From Patellifolia procumbens (taxonomy: Eukaryota > Streptophyta > Magnoliopsida > Caryophyllales > Amaranthaceae), in assembly GCA_947645195.1 (NCBI GenBank), contig CANSGD010001460.1, forward strand, positions 1 to 64,000: a stretch of DNA of 64,000 nucleotides, in the 5' to 3' direction. Position numbers and translations under genes: made by a program. The notes under the pieces were generated by a model that had not been told where the DNA came from, ran no database searches, and was given only the letters and a program-made list of their open reading frames with translations. The first letter of the stretch is position 1. Each line of letters opens with the position of its first letter. This document shows, one piece after another, positions 10,213 to 21,897 of the stretch.

Positions 10213-11723
10213 CTAATCATCGTCGTCGTTGAATGTGGCATGATCATCGTCACCATCAATATCATTTTCATTTCCACTGTCTTCATCATCGTCATGAAAG
10301 GTACTTGCACCATCATCTCCATCCCCATCATCCTTCTCCTTGCCTGAATCACCACCTGTGAACCATATAGCATTATTTTACAACTTTCAAAATGTTCACT
10401 TCAAAAACACAAATGTGATGATAAATGGAATTTAAATTTTAGTATACCTAAAGCAGAATTTCCAGAATCATCATCGTCTGTATCAAAACGCTTGGACCAC
10501 TCTCTCGTTGCCACTGAGCGAATGTCCTCCATCAGTGGAGAAGTGAACGTTTCTGGATGGAAACGCCTGAGCATCTCTTGGACGACAAGGATCTCCAGCA
10601 TAGCCTCCCCGCACCGTATCCGCGTTTTCACCTACCTCGACATGGCTCTCAGGTTTTTTAACATGTGCCTGCTCGGGTGGAGGCTCTCTTTTGGCGCACG
10701 CCTAACACCGCGCTTCTTCCATCCACGTTGTTCTGAATCGAACGTATATCCCAAAGCATTTTCAATTGTGTGGCTATTGAACGGCTTTGAGTGTTCATTT
10801 ACAGCAACAACCTCATTTGAGAGGTCCACCTTGAAGTGCCTGAACACCTTAGTCAACCACATCCCATAAGGAAGGAATCCTTTTTTTTTATTCTGATGAG
10901 CAGCAACCATGTAATTAATCATCATCATCTGCATGTTAATCATCTTATTTGCAAGGATGCAGTCAATCACCAACATGTCTAGATAGGTAAGGGAAGATTT
11001 CCTGCCCAACCGACAGATGAATGTCTGACAAAGAATCAAGTGAAGTAGGCAGAGAGGAAGTGGAAGTTCATCCATCAAAGGCTTATTTGTTCCTTCTACG
11101 TGAGGATCACTCAACACCCGCCTGATGGCTTCGGTGGGATCGAAATCAGCCACAATACTCCACTTGTTACCTGGTAAACTGTGCACCCCCTCATTTGGAA
11201 TGTCTAAAATTTCCCCCTGCACGGTGTCATCTAGCACTATCGACGTCCCCTTCACCCAAGTATATATGACCCCAGTTTCTCTGTTAGCAGTGTCGAAATG
11301 AGTGTATAATTGACGCACAAGCTCCGGGTATATGGGTAACGACTCTTTCAGCAACTTATCCCATTCCTGTTGTTCAAACCATTTCCTCACAAATGCTGCA
11401 CTGTACTCGTCTAAAGAAGAAAAATCCACCGGCCTACCTGATGCTATTTTCCTTGCCCCAAATACTCTGGTGTACAGTTTGTGGTAGACCGATGACTTGA
11501 ACTTGGTGTCTGGTGGTTCAGGTCCTATTGCTGAAAAGTGTGACCTTGTCCTTTTGCTTGGACTTGAAATTGGACTTGGTATTTCATCGACCCCTTGAAT
11601 TTTTCGTTTCCTTGTAGGTGTTGAATGATCTGTTGGTGTTGCGTTCTTCCTCGCCGATTGATGCCTTTTGGTTACTTTCTTCGGTGATGCGTTCTTCTTC
11701 GCAATTGCCTTATACCTCGTCAT
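10213..11723 (-). pseudogene. Plant-transposon-associated gene (Transposase_32/PF20167-like)
   Basis: The first exon encodes 363 residues from an ATG at 11723. Residues 1-70 are lysine/serine/proline-rich and basic. From about residue 80 the protein resembles the domain annotated as putative plant transposon protein: PVDFSSLDEYS, WDKLLKESLPIYPELVRQLY, IVLDDTVQGEILDIPNEGV. Biochemical function is not known to me. An in-frame TAG follows codon 363 (10632-10634). The same frame then stays open (MLEILVVQEMLRRFHP) to 10448, where TTTAG|GTATAC is a good donor. A 92-nt intron ends in CAG at 10356, and the last exon (10355-10213) encodes a strongly acidic, aspartate-rich tail and TAG stop. The joined frame is exact. 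Apart from the single TAG, which itself lies inside a donor-like GTAGGT, the gene is intact. It lies 0.8 kb downstream of the MULE transposase, same strand, so it may be a second gene of that element. Confidence 0.65.
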
Positions 11724-12505
11724 GCTTAAATTAGTAATGCAAAAAATGTCAAGAGTTTGGAAATGAGTTGCAGCCCAATCACAATTACATCACTTTATGC
11801 CACACCATAAACAGAATGACTATGACCAACTTCGAAGTCAACAAAAAATTAAACATGTCTTCCATTATGGAAGTCCCATAACACTTCAAATTATATACTG
11901 TTGGAAAAGGCAATTATGACATAATGGAACCAATATATTGGTATGTCATTGCCAACAACAAACACATTTTTCCTAACAAATTGTGCACTGTAAAATATAA
12001 TAGCTAGGTAATATGCTTCAAAAAACCTGTAAGTGACACTAAATCAATTATTTACACTGAACATAGAAAAATTAGGAATACCTCAACTCCATATATCAAA
12101 AGGCAAGTCTATTGAACAATTATAGGACTAAGAGATAGACTTATTCACTAATCAACATAACCGGACTGTCACACAAGTATCTAAACTCCTTGCGAATTGC
12201 GAATTCAAATAAGTGAATTATGGTCGGTTTTATGCTATTTTTGTCCCTTTAAAGTCTTTTACTATCCCCTATTTTTATGATGATGGTGTTATACATCTTA
12301 TAATAAACTATAAATATGTTGAACATAATCGTCATATTTATGCTATTATGTTTAAAATGCGTAAAAGCAATAATTATAATATAGGGAATGATTATAATGT
12401 GATAATATGAAAATCAACGTTTGATTATAATGTGATAATATAATAAATCACATTTTACAATAAAAATTGACCATCCAAGACTAAACATCAAAACTAATAC
12501 CAAAT
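11724..12505. other. Spacer between the two minus-strand transposon genes
   Basis: AT-rich, no credible open frame; a short palindromic region around 12360-12440 repeats TATAATGTGATAATAT twice (12391 and 12427). Would hold the 3' end of the transposase gene and the promoter of the gene at 11723 if both are expressed separately. Confidence 0.4.
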
Positions 12506-15500
12506 CTAATATTGTTTGCTGGGATCCCAATCGAACACAGTTGGCATTTTGGGGAATGTGTTCACTGCGAAGTTGTCTTTAGCATTTGATGCCTTACCAG
12601 CAGAATATGTTTTCGGCATGAACTGTTTTAAAAGGTTGACAAAACTAAAACCATTCCAAATTGCATTCTGCGTTGGGTCCAAGCTACTTCCATCCTTAAC
12701 ATTATTATTGTCAGCATCCGTTGCTTGCGGAGGCTCACTATTCCCTTACAATTCTTCATTAGGATCATAAATCCTTTCCTGTTTATCAGTCTTTCTCTTC
12801 TTACCCTTACCCTTACCTTTTGAACCTTTTGGGTAACGATTCTCTTCAGCTTCGTTTGCCTTCGGAGTGTACCTGTCCCTTTGCATTTGCACAAGCGATT
12901 TCGCCAATTTGTCTTCCAAAGCTAGAGTCAGATCATACGAGGTTGAGGCCTGCCTGCAAAATTGCATGCTTAAACTATTTAAAAATGCAAATCGTCCAGC
13001 AGCCGCTCGTACGTCGCTTGTCTTCTGCAGTTCAAGGTGCCTATATGCGTTCATAAGATGCGTTTTTGCTCGCATTGTGCATCTCCTAACAATGCAGCCA
13101 CTTGGTATTTGAATCATGCCCTCGAATTTCATCACAGCAAACATATGTCGACAAGGAAAACCAATAGAATCGAGCTTCATGCAGCAGCAAAACATCATCT
13201 GTTGGTTTAAATTGTAGAGTACTATAAATTTCGTATTTGGTAATTCACAATCATTCAGCCAGTAGGTGTTTGAAGGACCGTCGCAATGGTCCAAGCATCT
13301 CTCATTCTTTATCACAATGTGCCGTGACTCGAAATCTAGTTCCTTACAAAACACATTGTATGAATTTCGGGTGTATGTACGTGCTGCATGCTTCTTGATC
13401 TCATATAAGACGCCTTCAATGACAGGAAAGGTATATGTGGAAATGTAATTATCTTGATCTTCGTCAAATCAAACATGTACCATTACTTGGTCATACAACT
13501 GTACAAACCTGTATATCATTAGTTTCTTGGTGAGTACGGTCTTTAATGTGTTGTTCATTGACTCACATCTTTGGGTGCTTCTCATCCCTACAGCATGCAT
13601 TAAACGACTTAAAATATACCAATTATGTAGTAACACAACAATAAAGAACGACCACCATAAGCCTCTAATTAGGTTTTGTCCGTAATCATTATAGGACATT
13701 GCCTTTCTTCATTTTGTTAACTAGCTTTTAATTTAAACAGAAAAGGTCATAGCAATTTCCTACTCTATTAAAGGACATGACCAAATAGATAATGATATAA
13801 AAGACTTATGATAGTCTTATTTTAAAAAGACAACCATAAAATTTTTTATAAAAAAATAAAGGTTTTGCAAAGAAACACATTGCAGCTTATCGGCATAGAA
13901 ATCACCATGCATAAAAGCCTCACCCCATTTCTCTTTGTCTTTGTACAAATCCTTTACCCATTTTTTTCTCGAAAGTCATAAGTAGTCATCAATTCTTCCC
14001 AGGCTTGTTCGAACTCTTTTATTGTCCTACAACCACTACAAAAACGCCTGTTGCTGTTTCCTTTGACGTTACGCATCAAGTGCCACAAACATATCCTATG
14101 CCGAGCATTTGGGAATACGACATTAATAGCATTTGCCATTGCCCTATCCCCGTCAGTGATAACAGTATATGGAGCATTCTTTTCACCAGCGTCAAGTAAC
14201 TGTTGAAGCACCCACGTATACGTCTCTTCTTTTTCGTTTGCAATCAATGCAACGACAAATGGAACAGTCCTCCTATGATGGTTGACACCAACGATCACAA
14301 CAAACGGCTTTTTATAGGCATTTACTTTGTAAGTTGTGTCAAATGCAATGACTGTTCCAAAAGCCTTGTAATTGTTTCGACATTCTCCATCACACCAAAA
14401 CATCTTGTCAATCCCATTTTGGTCATCACGTGTGTACCTTAAAAAAAAGTGGGATCCGAGGATTTCTTAACTAACAAGTAGGCCATTACTGTTTCGGTGT
14501 CTCCATCTTTTATCTCTTCCTTTTTTATTTTTTCACATGTGTTGTACAAATCACTAGCTAAGAATCCCACTTTGCTGAGTCCCCCAGCTTGTTGGGCTAT
14601 ATTCCTCATTATAACTGATGGACGGACTCCGGAGTTGATTAACGACTTAATATGAATTTTATCAGCTTCACTGACCTCTCTTTGGCTCCTGTAATCGTGT
14701 ATAACAATAAATAATTACTAGTGTTCAACATAAATGAGCTATAAATAAATTTGTAATAATGTCATTAGACGTACCTTATGAAAGGTACCTGGTTCATTGG
14801 AACAAGTTCATGATTGTGCTCTTCTACAAAATTTGAAACATGCCATATGTCAGAGCTGGAGTCCCATTTGAAAACCGCATCTTGTGATAGGTCTATGATT
14901 GCGTTTCCTATCCTTTCTCTCGAAGTGGCTCTGTGCTCGAAAACCTTCGCGATTACACCAAACCACTTGAGAATTGAGATGTAATGTGTCCGTCAACCTT
15001 GCTCCTGGTTGGATTCTTACGGCGTACGCCAAAGCCTTTAACCTTAGAGTACATCTTATAAAATCGGAGGCAATCGTGATGGCTCTTGAAAGAAAGTTTT
15101 TTCATGTCATCTATTGTAAATTCTTCTAACTCGTTGCCTATTTGATCCCAAACGTCAAGGTCGAAGAATGTCAAACTATTTTCCTCCATCTCAGATTCTG
15201 ACTCCGAGTTATTATCACTCTCATCCCCATCTCTGTCATCATTTTCCTGCGTTAAATAATTGGGAACGTCTTACTTTCCAAGTCACAAGGTGTATTGGTT
15301 CAATAGTTTCGATCTACTTTGTCAATTGTCCATAATACGTTTTAGAAATCACCATCACAATAAATGTTTAATTCGTACCTCGTCAATGTTATTTACTTCA
15401 ATGCTTTTATGTTGTGTATTTCCCTCCGGGACGAACTGCTTGATTTGTACCTGACTCCAATTTGCATCGTAGTTAATATCTTCCGTAAACCTTCCATCAT

Positions 15501-15513
15501 ATGGTATGTCCAT
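12506..15513 (-). pseudogene. FAR1/MULE-type transposase, frameshifted
   Basis: This is a Mutator-like transposase of the FAR1/FHY3-related type, which cuts and pastes the MULE DNA. Exon 1 (15513-15379, 45 codons, ATG) joins through a 132-nt GT..AG intron to 15246 in phase 0. Next come an acidic segment and a FAR1 zinc-finger domain (FYKMYSKVKGFGVRRKN, WCNREGFRAQSHFERKD, FVEEHNHELVP) spread over three frames. A further intron starts after FIR near 14775. The catalytic MULE domain (14403-13954) shows FDTTYKVNAYKKPFVVIVGV, VITDGDRAM and RHRICLWHLMRN. A 300-nt interruption at about 13590-13885 looks like an intron. The C-terminus has a SWIM finger (CCCMKLDSIGFPCRH) in 13354-12746 and a basic tail. 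Frameshifts occur in the FAR1 domain, in a T-run near 14447 and in an A-run near 13965, plus TAA at 12746. It is dead but recent enough to read throughout. Confidence 0.85.
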
Positions 15514-16004
15514 GCTGTTGATTATCAAACATAATAATATCAAATACCAACTTTATGACATCAATCAAATTATACGGGTTTAATAAGAAAGAATCCCAAA
15601 TTTTAATATGGATTTGTAATCATTCAATTTGTAAGGGTTTTTATCATAACTATGTACTCAATCTAGTCATATTTTATTTTGAATCAAACATGAACACTCA
15701 AAAAATACACAACACGAAAGAATCTCCAGAGGCCATAATAAACAAGATCAATTTGTTCGTAAATCGACCCAAAATTGAATTATTTGGAACATTACGAAAT
15801 TCTTTGACACGTTCCTTGTAATTCTGAGATGAAGAATTAAGCCGTGGAAGATATAGTTTTAGTTATAGAATTTAAAAGTTAATTAATCAAATCTATAAAA
15901 TGCACACTATTCATGAATCTAAAAGCCAAACTTTATTAAATAGGTGAATCAACAATTAAATAGATGTAAAAAAATAAGAATGAAACTAGGAAAGTGAGAC
16001 TAAC

Positions 16005-16139
16005 CTGCAGCATGGCTCCTTTCTATGGCTGCTCAGCTCGTCTGCGCCGCAGTGGTCGAAGCCGGAGGTTGGGACTGAGGAATCAATACGAACTTTCTCT
16101 TCTTCCTCGTCGTAATCAAGAAGCTCCTCTTCATAAGTT
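16005..16139 (-). other. Possible captured exon fragment of a UAP56-type helicase
   Basis: On the minus strand an open stretch reads TYEEELLDYDEEEEKV (16139-16090), which closely resembles the acidic N-terminus of plant DEAD-box RNA helicase UAP56/RH15/RH56 (AYEEELLDYEEEDEK from memory of the family). It ends at 16005 with CTGCAG|GTTAGT, a good splice donor. The rest of the helicase is absent. It lies about 0.5 kb upstream of the transposase start, where MULEs commonly carry captured host sequence. No initiator ATG is in frame. The match is short and of low complexity, so coincidence remains possible. Confidence 0.4.
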
Positions 16140-16517
16140 ATTTTGGCCCTCCAAGCGAAACCCCTATGTTATTCATTAGGTAACTGAACCACCTTAATAA
16201 CTGTATTCTGATTTGTTTCCGGAATTTTTAATTATTTGTTTTTTTTTTTGAAGCAATGTTTTTTAATAATTTGTTCCTGAATTTACGCTCTAAAATTATG
16301 TGTGTGGTTACAAATTTACAATACAAGAGTTATTATGTTGTACGATTTAGGAAAGCATATTTTATATTGCATTTTTTTTAAACGGCTTTAATAGATGTAG
16401 TACAAATTTTGATCGGGTAACTACAATTCTCACCATTTTGGTAACTTAATTCCTAATAGGAAATTTGATATATAATGTGATCTGACTTATATTTTGTCAA
16501 TTAATTGTTTTTTTTTA

Positions 16518-16945
16518 AGAAAAATTAATCTTAACTATTGTGAAAATCTTCCACAATTAATCCCACCTTAAATAATTCCCAAAAAAATCCCAACTATTGT
16601 CCACTCTTCTCAAGATAATTCCCAAAATAGTAACAATAACCGTCAAGTGGGACTATTTTGGCAAGAGTGGACAATAGTTTGGATTATTTTGGGAATTATT
16701 TTCTTTCTTGGTGTTGCACCCGGTTCACTCTTCGGGCTACATCCGGATCGAGGCCAAGTTCGGGGTGGTTAGGTTACATCCCTCTCCCGAGGGTGTTGCG
16801 GGGATTCGAACACGGGTCTGTCCTACCAAAGATAATCTCCATCACCACTGGACCAACACTTACTTGGTTATATTAGGAATTATTAAAGGTGTGATTAATT
16901 ATGGAATATGAGCAATAGTTGAGATTATTCACGCTAAGTTTTCCT
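16518..16945. mobile_element. MULE-like MITE with long inverted repeats
   Basis: The left end AGAAAAATTAATC and the right end (read in reverse AGGAAAACTTAGC) continue as imperfect inverted repeats over about 75 bp, sharing AATCTCAACTATTG-like and AATTAATC(C/A)CACCTT blocks. A second inner inverted repeat pairs 16572-16630 with 16640-16700. The terminal style matches the elements at 30348-31186 and 62164-63630. Flanks are T-rich, so a target duplication cannot be called. It has no coding capacity and contains a SINE. Confidence 0.65.
16701..16875 (-). mobile_element. tRNA-derived SINE
   Basis: Read on the minus strand it has a tRNA-like head: GGTCCAGTGGTG (A-box region) and GTGTTCGAATCCCC (a good B box, the internal RNA polymerase III promoter), about 30 nt apart. 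It ends with GGGTGCAACACC and an A-rich tail AAGAAAGAAAA. The copy is flanked by the direct repeat GGAATTATT (16692-16700 and 16876-16884), as expected of target-primed insertion. It interrupts one arm of the surrounding MITE, so it is younger than that element. The family name is not known to me. Confidence 0.7.
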
Positions 16946-17220
16946 TTTTTCAAACTAGTATCAGCTACATACATCGAAGCAGCGAGGCAGGGGCTAAGTG
17001 GTTGAAGGATTGAACGTATTCCGTTCCTGGGATGCATTCTCCAAAATGATGTAGAACTCGATGGAGTCGTGGCTCATAGAATTTATGCGGGTTGTTTTGT
17101 TGTTGTTGTAATCGTAGTTAAATACAAAATCAAATTGCCACTACACTTGTAGTAAATTCAATATAATGAACACTGCTTTCTCTTGATTTGTCGATAAACA
17201 TCATAGTAGTGTTATACGTC
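16946..17220. other. Spacer, nothing recognised
   Basis: The block at 16960-17100 is slightly more GC-rich and short frames are open, but no domain or splice structure is supported. Confidence 0.4.
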
Positions 17221-17234
17221 CACTACAAGAAAAT
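17221..17234 (+). repeat. CACTA-type terminal sequence
   Basis: CACTACAAGAAAAT is the canonical terminal inverted repeat of plant CACTA (En/Spm) transposons. A CATTGCCAA motif follows at 17268. The partner terminus (ATTTTCTTGTAGTG) was not found in the window, so this is a single end, either a truncated element or one whose partner lies elsewhere. Confidence 0.5.
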
Positions 17235-19262
17235 GTATAAAATGGTTGCATAAATTGTCGTTTATGTCATTGCCAAATTACTAATGTTATATAAAAGTAG
17301 AAATAATCTTTATACTAAGGCCCTGCTCTGTTCACCTTTGAATAATAATATTCAATATGAATAAGATTAATTTAATAGAAATAAGACCAGTTAATCAAAA
17401 TTAAGTTGAGTTCATTGACTACAAGTTCAATTTGTTCAATATAGAACAATTTATTTGTTCAAAGTATGAACCAGTTGTGCAAAGTATAAAAAAATACCAA
17501 ACATTTGTTCAATTTAGTACAATATATTTCAAGTTGGTACGTTAAATTCTATACCATAAACTATATTGTACAAATCAGTAGTCTAACGTTTATAAAAATG
17601 GTAATACTTTCTCCGTTCCATGTCTATTGCAACCGTGGAATGTATGCAAACTATTTTGGTAGTTTAATTGAAAAATGGCACGAGATATGAAGCTCACATT
17701 GCTCTAGTTAAAATTGCTGTTCATTTTGTTGGTTTATGTCATTGGCAATGTAGTATATGAAAACAAAATTTATTAAAAAAACGTGCATTGTACAAGTGCA
17801 ATGTACCCAATTACACAAACTATCATCCATCCATTCGTCACCCGGTAAAACTATTACCCGTATTCCATACATCCACCACCCGCGGGTGAACCAGGCTGGA
17901 CAGGGGATCATCCATTTAACAAAAAGTAAATGAGAAAAGTTAAATCAAAATTGTAAAACGATAATTTATATATTAACTTCATGTTAGGATAAAAGTTAAA
18001 TCAAAAAAGGAAAACGACAATTTATACATTAACTTCATGTCAAATTAGGATAAAAGTTTATAAAATAATAGATAGTTAATGCAAATAAAAGAATAAACTA
18101 AAGTGAATAAAATAATAGATATTCAACAAAATAAAGGAAATGGGTTATGGAGCGGGTGATAAACGGGTGATGGATGAAACTTTCTTACGAAGGTAATTTT
18201 CCGACACCCATTTACCCGCTCACCCTCCACCCGTCCATCATCAATTGAAATTGGGTTTCAACCTTTTTGTTTATCGGGTGGTGCGAGTGATGGATCATCC
18301 ATTGGATATTACCATCTATATCGAATATATAAATGTACATCTCTCTAACAAATATATAGGTTATTTATTAATTTAGAAACAAAAGAAAGTAAAAGAAAAC
18401 CAATTATGCCCTTCGCATCCGATATTTTGAGTTAATTTGGCATTTATAATTTTCAAATCCGGTAGTTCAAAATTTTTGGGGTAAATTGAATGTTTTTGAA
18501 ATTGGGAGTACTAATTTTGACAAGTACTAATTCATTCATGATGAAAGGTATTTATGGGATGGCCCCTTAATTTATAAGTTGTGTCCTTACACCATCTTTT
18601 ATCATTGTATGCCGAAGTGGGAGGTGCATGGGCATTTGTGATGATAGCAGAGATTGTGGAGAGGATTTTTGTGGTGGTGAATTTTGTGTGGATAATTTGA
18701 CAGTGAGGTGGTGATTTTTATTCTTAGTCTTACGTGCAGTATTTTCAATCTCCGTGACATACATATGGAAAATTCGTGAATTTTTATATCTCCTGCTCAT
18801 AAACTAAAGAACCTGTAGCAAATTAAATACTATGAGGAATGAGTTAGTGCAATAGAACAATTCAGACAAAACTAGAAAGTTACCGAATCAGCGTACTACA
18901 AATAAACCTACACGTCAGTCACGCACTACAAAAATAAACCTACAGGTTTCTCTACTAATGTAATAACGCATGTAGGTTCGAATTTACAAGGCGAATGTGT
19001 TACTAGTTAAATCGAACTATTCTACTATACAAACTAATAAAATCAGAATTTTTAGGACTAATAAATTAAACTAATGACATATTAAGTATTAGGGATGTAA
19101 TTAATGACTACAAAACTAGGACGATGGATCACTATGCACACAATTCGGGAAATCGGGGATGAATAATAGCTAGAAATAAGTCAATTTACCTAGGTCACAT
19201 GAAATTTCTCTCGAACATTGTCTCCGTCAAAGAGTACCTTGTCGTTTTTGCATGGTCAAGGG
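17235..19262. other. AT-rich intergenic region, no gene supported
   Basis: Contains only short frames. The blocks at 17815-17915 and 18140-18300 share inverted GGGTGATGGAT / ATCCATCACCCG-type sequence and may be the arms of another small hAT-like element, but ends were not resolved. The minus-strand frame at 18567-18800 has no recognisable domain. Confidence 0.4.
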
Positions 19263-20206
19263 TAGTGGTGGCAATTGGATGGGCCGGGCTAGGCTAGGCT
19301 GGGTTGGGAATCGGCTTGGAAGGCCAAAATTTAACTAGTGTGAGCTTGGGAAAGTGGTGGGCTGGGCGGGCTTTAGGGATGGGTTTGGGACCGATCGAAC
19401 CACTACGGGTTTGGGTGGGCTTTTGGCAGTTCAAAGGGCGGGTTGGGTTGGCTAGCTGGGCTGGTTAATGGGTTAGATCAGTTGGGTGGGCTCGGTGGCC
19501 TAGTTGATGGGTTGGGGTGGTTGTCGTGGTTGGTCTGGTTGGGTTGAGTCGGTTGATGAGTTAGTATTTTTTATGGAATATGAATTATGTGTTCATGAAT
19601 TATGTTTGCATTTGTGTAATTCAATTAAGATATAACCGTGAAATATGTTGATTGAAAATATAAATTATTTGGTTTAAAAATTATATGTTATTAAAAATTA
19701 TATTTAATGATTAATTTCTATAATATCCTGATTATTTATTATCATCTTTTTTCTAGTATCTTCGTTTATTTATGATCTTATTATAGCAATAAATAATAAG
19801 ATTATAATGAGTATTGAATATTGAACAATCTATTATCCAATATGATTAATGATTATTTTTATATTATCTTAATTATTTATTATTATCTATTTTCTACTAT
19901 CGTTGTTTTTAAACATGATTTTTCTGATGTTATTGGTTGAGTTTGGCCAGGCTAGCGGTTTTGGGTGGTCTGGGTGGGTTGTTGGTGGGCTGGTTGGTAT
20001 GGGTGGGTTATTGGTCAGGGTTGGGTGGATTAGCGAGTGGTTCAGGGTAGGTTGGTGTGCCGAGTTGTGAATTTGCAGCTCGGTGCCGGTTGGGTCTTCA
20101 GGCGGGTTGGGCTGAGTTTTGAACGGCTTATATCTGGCCAGGCCCATGCGGCCCACGAGACGGACTAGGCTGGGCGGGTTGCGCCGACCCGACCATTTGC
20201 CATCTA
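19263..20206. mobile_element. hAT-like non-autonomous element
   Basis: Begins TAGTGGTGGCAATTGG and ends, in reverse, TAGATGGCAAATGG, giving short imperfect inverted repeats of the style seen in plant hAT elements. It is flanked by a perfect direct repeat TGGTCAAGGG (19253-19262 and 20207-20216). hAT transposition makes 8-bp duplications; two extra matching bases could be chance, or the element could be MULE-type (9-11 bp). Both subterminal regions are G-rich with many GGGTTGG/GGGCTGG units (19270-19560 and 19930-20180), with an AT-rich core. The minus-strand frame at 19887-20213 is a by-product of these repeats. Confidence 0.7.
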
Positions 20207-20392
20207 TGGTCAAGGGTCATTTTACCTCACGATTGAAAGCCAATACGGTAGCTCTCCTCTCGAAGTAGCTTCGGTATTGCGATGGTAGAAAATGGAAATC
20301 CTGCACTATTCATAGATCTAGCATGAACGATTCCCTCATTGAAATTTAATTAAAAGACAATAAACTAATCTATCAATCCCTCGTTGCATACA

Positions 20393-20582
20393 TACTCCCT
20401 CCGTCCCATATTACTTAATAATACAGTTTGACCGTCACAGAGTTTTAGGAGTATTATTTGACTTGTTTATTTTATTGTGAGTAGTTAGTTGTTTGTATTT
20501 TTTAAATCCATAAAGTACAATGTGGGACAAATGTGGGCCATGGGTGTATTGCAAAAGTAAAATAAAAGTCCATAAAGTACAA
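20393..20582. mobile_element. Truncated Stowaway-like MITE end
   Basis: TACTCCCTCCGTCCCAT at 20393-20409 is the classical Stowaway/Tc1-mariner terminus with its TA target. The matching right terminus is absent; the sequence breaks at 20583 where LTR sequence begins in mid-LTR. This suggests a deletion joining the MITE to the LTR. Confidence 0.55.
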
Positions 20583-21883
20583 CGTTGAGTCGTTTTCAAA
20601 ATTAGTTAAAGCTCATTAACTAGGTTAGCTTATTTATATGTGAAATATGTGAAGTATAGTTAAGTGACTTATACTATACTATATTATGTTGTAGATTGTG
20701 GGTTTGTAGAAGAAACTTATTGACTTGAGATTGGATTGGTTGATTGTAGTTGCTGATAAGGTAAGATTTCTTACTAAGACTTGTACATATTATTTTAGAA
20801 AATGATGATATTGATTTAAAGTCTATATTGAGATTTAAAAGGTTTTATGTGGTTTACATATGGATATTTAAAAAGAGTTTTACGTTATTTATATATTGAG
20901 ATGTAAAAGGTTTTACATTATTTATATAATGAGATTTAAATCGTTTTGACGATATTTATTGTGAAAGAAAATTATAAGATTGTTTATGAGATTCAAAAGG
21001 GAGGAAGTTCCTCATATGCCAAGTTGAGATTTAAAAGGAGTATGTTCCTCATTGCTATAGGTTTTGAGTAAACTAGAATGTTTCTATGTTTACTTAATTA
21101 TGATTTATCAGGTTTCATAAGAATGTTTTTGTGGGGTTGCCGGTAAGCGGTATTCCTCGGGTTTGGAAGTAGGTTGAGTTTTGTCTTAACCATTATTTAG
21201 TATGGGTGTATGTTGATCAATACACTTGCCATTTGTCTTCCTTCTTGGTTTGTTATCAAGTTAGGGGTATGCATACTAGGGGCTTTGGTGTTTACCTGTC
21301 TCGTGAGCCTAGCTAGCTCATTGGACTTTAATACTTCCTACTCACAGGTTTCAAAACAGTTACATTTTAAATGTATTTAAAGAATTGTTTGAGAAAGACA
21401 GAAAGATTGAAAGTTGAGATTTGTTGGAAAGTTATTTTATTTTATATATTTAATTTGTACAGGTTGGAAATGAATTTGTAAGATATTCCTATATATCTTA
21501 CCTGCACATTGGATAGTTTTGTTTTAGTAAAATATGAAATCTTGCTCAGCCTTTTGGCTGATACTATAGTGTTCAATGTGCAGGGACTTGAAGGAGGTTA
21601 GCTCAAGGTTGGGTTAAAGAGTGCGATGGATTTATTTATGCTTTAGTAGGTTTAATAAGACTTCCGCTGTTATTCATTTGACTTTAGTATTTTATTACAG
21701 TCTGTAATAATTATTTAGATTCTAGTTAGTTTAATTAGTTAAACCTTGTTGACTATTTATTTCAGTTAGGACCTTTAGCCTTGCGGTGATTATTATTAAT
21801 TATCGTGGCGTAGCACCTTTGGAATTTCCTTAAATTATTTATTATACCATGTTTTAAAGTAGCGGAATTTCAAGGGTGTTACA
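20583..21883 (+). repeat. 5' LTR of the Tekay-type element, 5' truncated
   Basis: Homologous to 28257-29523 in the 3' LTR, starting abruptly at CGTTGAGTCG. It ends with AAGGGTGTTACA at 21883 directly before the primer-binding site. The promoter-bearing 5' half is lost, so this copy probably cannot start normal genomic transcripts. Confidence 0.85.
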
Positions 21884-21885
21884 GT

Positions 21886-21897
21886 TGGTATCAGAGC
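21886..21897 (+). other. Primer-binding site (initiator tRNA-Met type)
   Basis: TGGTATCAGAGC, two bases after the LTR end, is complementary to the 3' end of plant initiator tRNA-Met and is the usual primer-binding site of Tekay/Del and many other plant LTR elements. Confidence 0.9.

Noticed and set aside
10492..10869. 125-codon plus-strand frame
   Set aside because: Antisense of the PF20167-like gene, which has domain similarity and correct splicing on the minus strand.
17815..18300. Candidate hAT element with GGGTGATGGAT arms
   Set aside because: Inverted similarity is short and neither ends nor target duplication could be located.
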